From assembly GCA_013331125.1 (NCBI GenBank), contig DUGW01000097.1, positions 1-5,602 on the forward strand: 5,602 nt of DNA, written 5' to 3'. The translations under genes and the position numbers were made by a program. Origin of the DNA: Candidatus Woesearchaeota archaeon (GTDB lineage: Archaea; Nanoarchaeota; Nanoarchaeia; Woesearchaeales; UBA11576). Positions within the stretch are counted from its first letter, which is position 1. Each line of letters begins with the position of its first letter. The notes beneath the pieces are model-generated. The model was not told the DNA's origin, did not search any database, and saw nothing but the letters and a program-made list of their open reading frames with translations. Positions 4,597 to 5,602 of the stretch are shown here, piece by piece.

Positions 4597-5602
4597 CTAT
4601 GGGGGTAATATCTTGATTTTTTTAACCTTTTGCATTAGAAGTTTATCATTAAGCACATCTTTCACGAGTCCTTCTGGTTTTATGTATTCTCTCTTTATGT
4701 AGGTGCATACCCTGCCTTTCTCTATGAATGTCTTTTCGTATTTCTCCTTGAAGTTCTCTACCCTCTGTTTCTCTTCCAGTGGTGGCCCGGGCCACATCTT
4801 CACCGGCAGCAGTTCGTCTGCGCCTACGATGAACCAGAACATTGCCTTTCCTTTCTTGTCCCATTCCCAGTCTGCCTCTTTGACTATGAAATCGTGGAAT
4901 TTCAGCAGGTTCCTTATCTGTTCCATCGCCTTGAGTAGTTTTGCTCCGACGACATCCTCTTTTCCGCTGGCGGGCTCTGCCTCGAGTATGAAGAGCTTGT
5001 CTTTTCCCGCTCTCCGCTTCAGCTCTGCCTTTGTCATGTTCTTTATCTTGAATGCCTCTGTGCTCGGCTCTTTCAGGAATGCCTTTGCTGCCTCCCTGAA
5101 CCTTTCGAGTTTCTCGTATGATATCGCTGCTGCTGCGTTCCTCTCTTTCATCATCGGATCTATCACTATGATCGGGCTCTCTGTCTTCGAGCTGTTGAGC
5201 TGCTTCATCGCGTCATTCTTGTAGTATTTCTCTGGGTCTATGACCTCTTTGTCTTTCCATTTCAGCGCTGCCTTGAGCATCTGCTCGAACCCTCCGTAAT
5301 GGATGACAAGTATGTCGAGTACGTGTCCTGAGAATCCTCTTATGTAGCTCTCTGCTCCGTAGACCCGCGAGGCTTTGCAGAACTGCTTGGCCAGTCTGAT
5401 CTCATCTCCGAATCCGGGATGGCTTTTAACCCACTGTACATGCATCGGGCTCATGTCTGTGACATTGACTGCCTGTTTTGCCTCTTTTATGTCCAGCACA
5501 GGCACTATCTCGTAGCTTATCACGTTCTTGATGAAATAGTAGTCTCTGCTTCCGTGGACGAGTTCTGGTTTCAGTGGCTTCAGCACTTTTCCCAGCTCTT
5601 TT
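4597..5602 (-). CDS. cca: archaeal class I CCA-adding enzyme (tRNA nucleotidyltransferase), N-terminus missing
   Basis: The frame is open through the right edge (residues KELGK precede the first in-window GTG), so about 335 C-terminal residues are present; the family usually has about 430-460. The enzyme adds or repairs the 3' CCA of tRNAs without a template. Recognisable family segments, numbered from the GTG codon at 5586, are NVTDMSPMHVQWVK (41-54), DEIRLAKQFCK (61-71), VYGAESYIRGFSGHVLDILVIHYGGFE (75-101), and IIVIDPMMKERNAAAAIS (139-156). A basic tail domain follows, with a MWPGPPLEEKQRVENFKEKY stretch. The catalytic GS...DxD part lies outside the window. At the place of the third catalytic carboxylate (family pattern EVDxVP) this protein reads YEIVP, so glutamate replaces aspartate (codon 5509-5511). 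The gene ends 79 bases before the UDPGP-like gene on the same strand. Confidence 0.93.
   Translation of the reverse strand, partial: KELGKVLKPLKPELVHGSRDYYFIKNVISYEIVPVLDIKEAKQAVNVTDMSPMHVQWVKSHPGFGDEIRLAKQFCKASRVYGAESYIRGFSGHVLDILVIHYGGFEQMLKAALKWKDKEVIDPEKYYKNDAMKQLNSSKTESPIIVIDPMMKERNAAAAISYEKLERFREAAKAFLKEPSTEAFKIKNMTKAELKRRAGKDKLFILEAEPASGKEDVVGAKLLKAMEQIRNLLKFHDFIVKEADWEWDKKGKAMFWFIVGADELLPVKMWPGPPLEEKQRVENFKEKYEKTFIEKGRVCTYIKREYIKPEGLVKDVLNDKLLMQKVKKIKILPP

Noticed and set aside
4703..5224. Plus-strand frame of 173 codons opposite cca
   Set aside because: It lies fully inside the CCA-adding enzyme on the other strand and has the same Ser/Phe-rich antisense composition.

Overview
The window looks like part of an archaeal chromosome, probably from a small-genome (DPANN/Woesearchaeota-like) lineage. 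The evidence is an archaeal class I CCA-adding enzyme, a ChlI-like MoxR ATPase with a four-cysteine insert, archaeal TATA-type promoter sequences, and a Cys-rich lipoprotein of a kind familiar from such archaea. The lineage is an inference from gene content, not from a marker tree. No rRNA, tRNA, CRISPR array, insertion sequence or integrase is visible, and no gene-free stretch exceeds 300 bases.

Layout from right to left, since almost everything is on the minus strand. The C-terminal three quarters of the CCA-adding enzyme (cca) enters at the right edge and ends at 4597. After 79 bases, which contain a perfect short hairpin, comes a 480-residue divergent nucleotidyltransferase related to the UDP-sugar pyrophosphorylase (UDPGP) family (3075-4517). 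A T-rich terminator/promoter region then leads to a secreted Cys-rich lipoprotein (2314-3003), followed by a free-standing JAMM/JAB metalloprotease (1692-2261). One small membrane protein (about 1341-1691) lies on the plus strand and meets the JAB gene stop to stop with no base between them. It is separated from a leftward MoxR-family AAA+ ATPase gene (152-1183) by a divergent AT-rich promoter region. The last gene starts 59 bases inside the MoxR gene, behind its own Shine-Dalgarno sequence, and leaves through the left edge. By analogy with other MoxR neighbourhoods it may encode the VWA-domain partner, but only a charged N-terminus is visible.

How the genes fit together: the clearest functional unit is the MoxR ATPase with its translationally coupled downstream partner, a likely chaperone or metal-chelatase-like module. 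The CCA enzyme matures tRNA 3' ends. The UDPGP-like protein probably handles a nucleotide sugar, but its substrate cannot be read from sequence. The JAMM protein is likely an isopeptidase, perhaps acting on a ubiquitin-like modifier encoded elsewhere. The lipoprotein and small membrane protein belong to the cell envelope. The most unusual items are the divergent UDPGP-like enzyme, the glutamate at the place expected for the third catalytic aspartate of the CCA enzyme, the hairpin next to a ribosome binding site, and the long MoxR overlap. No obviously new multi-gene system is proven by this window.
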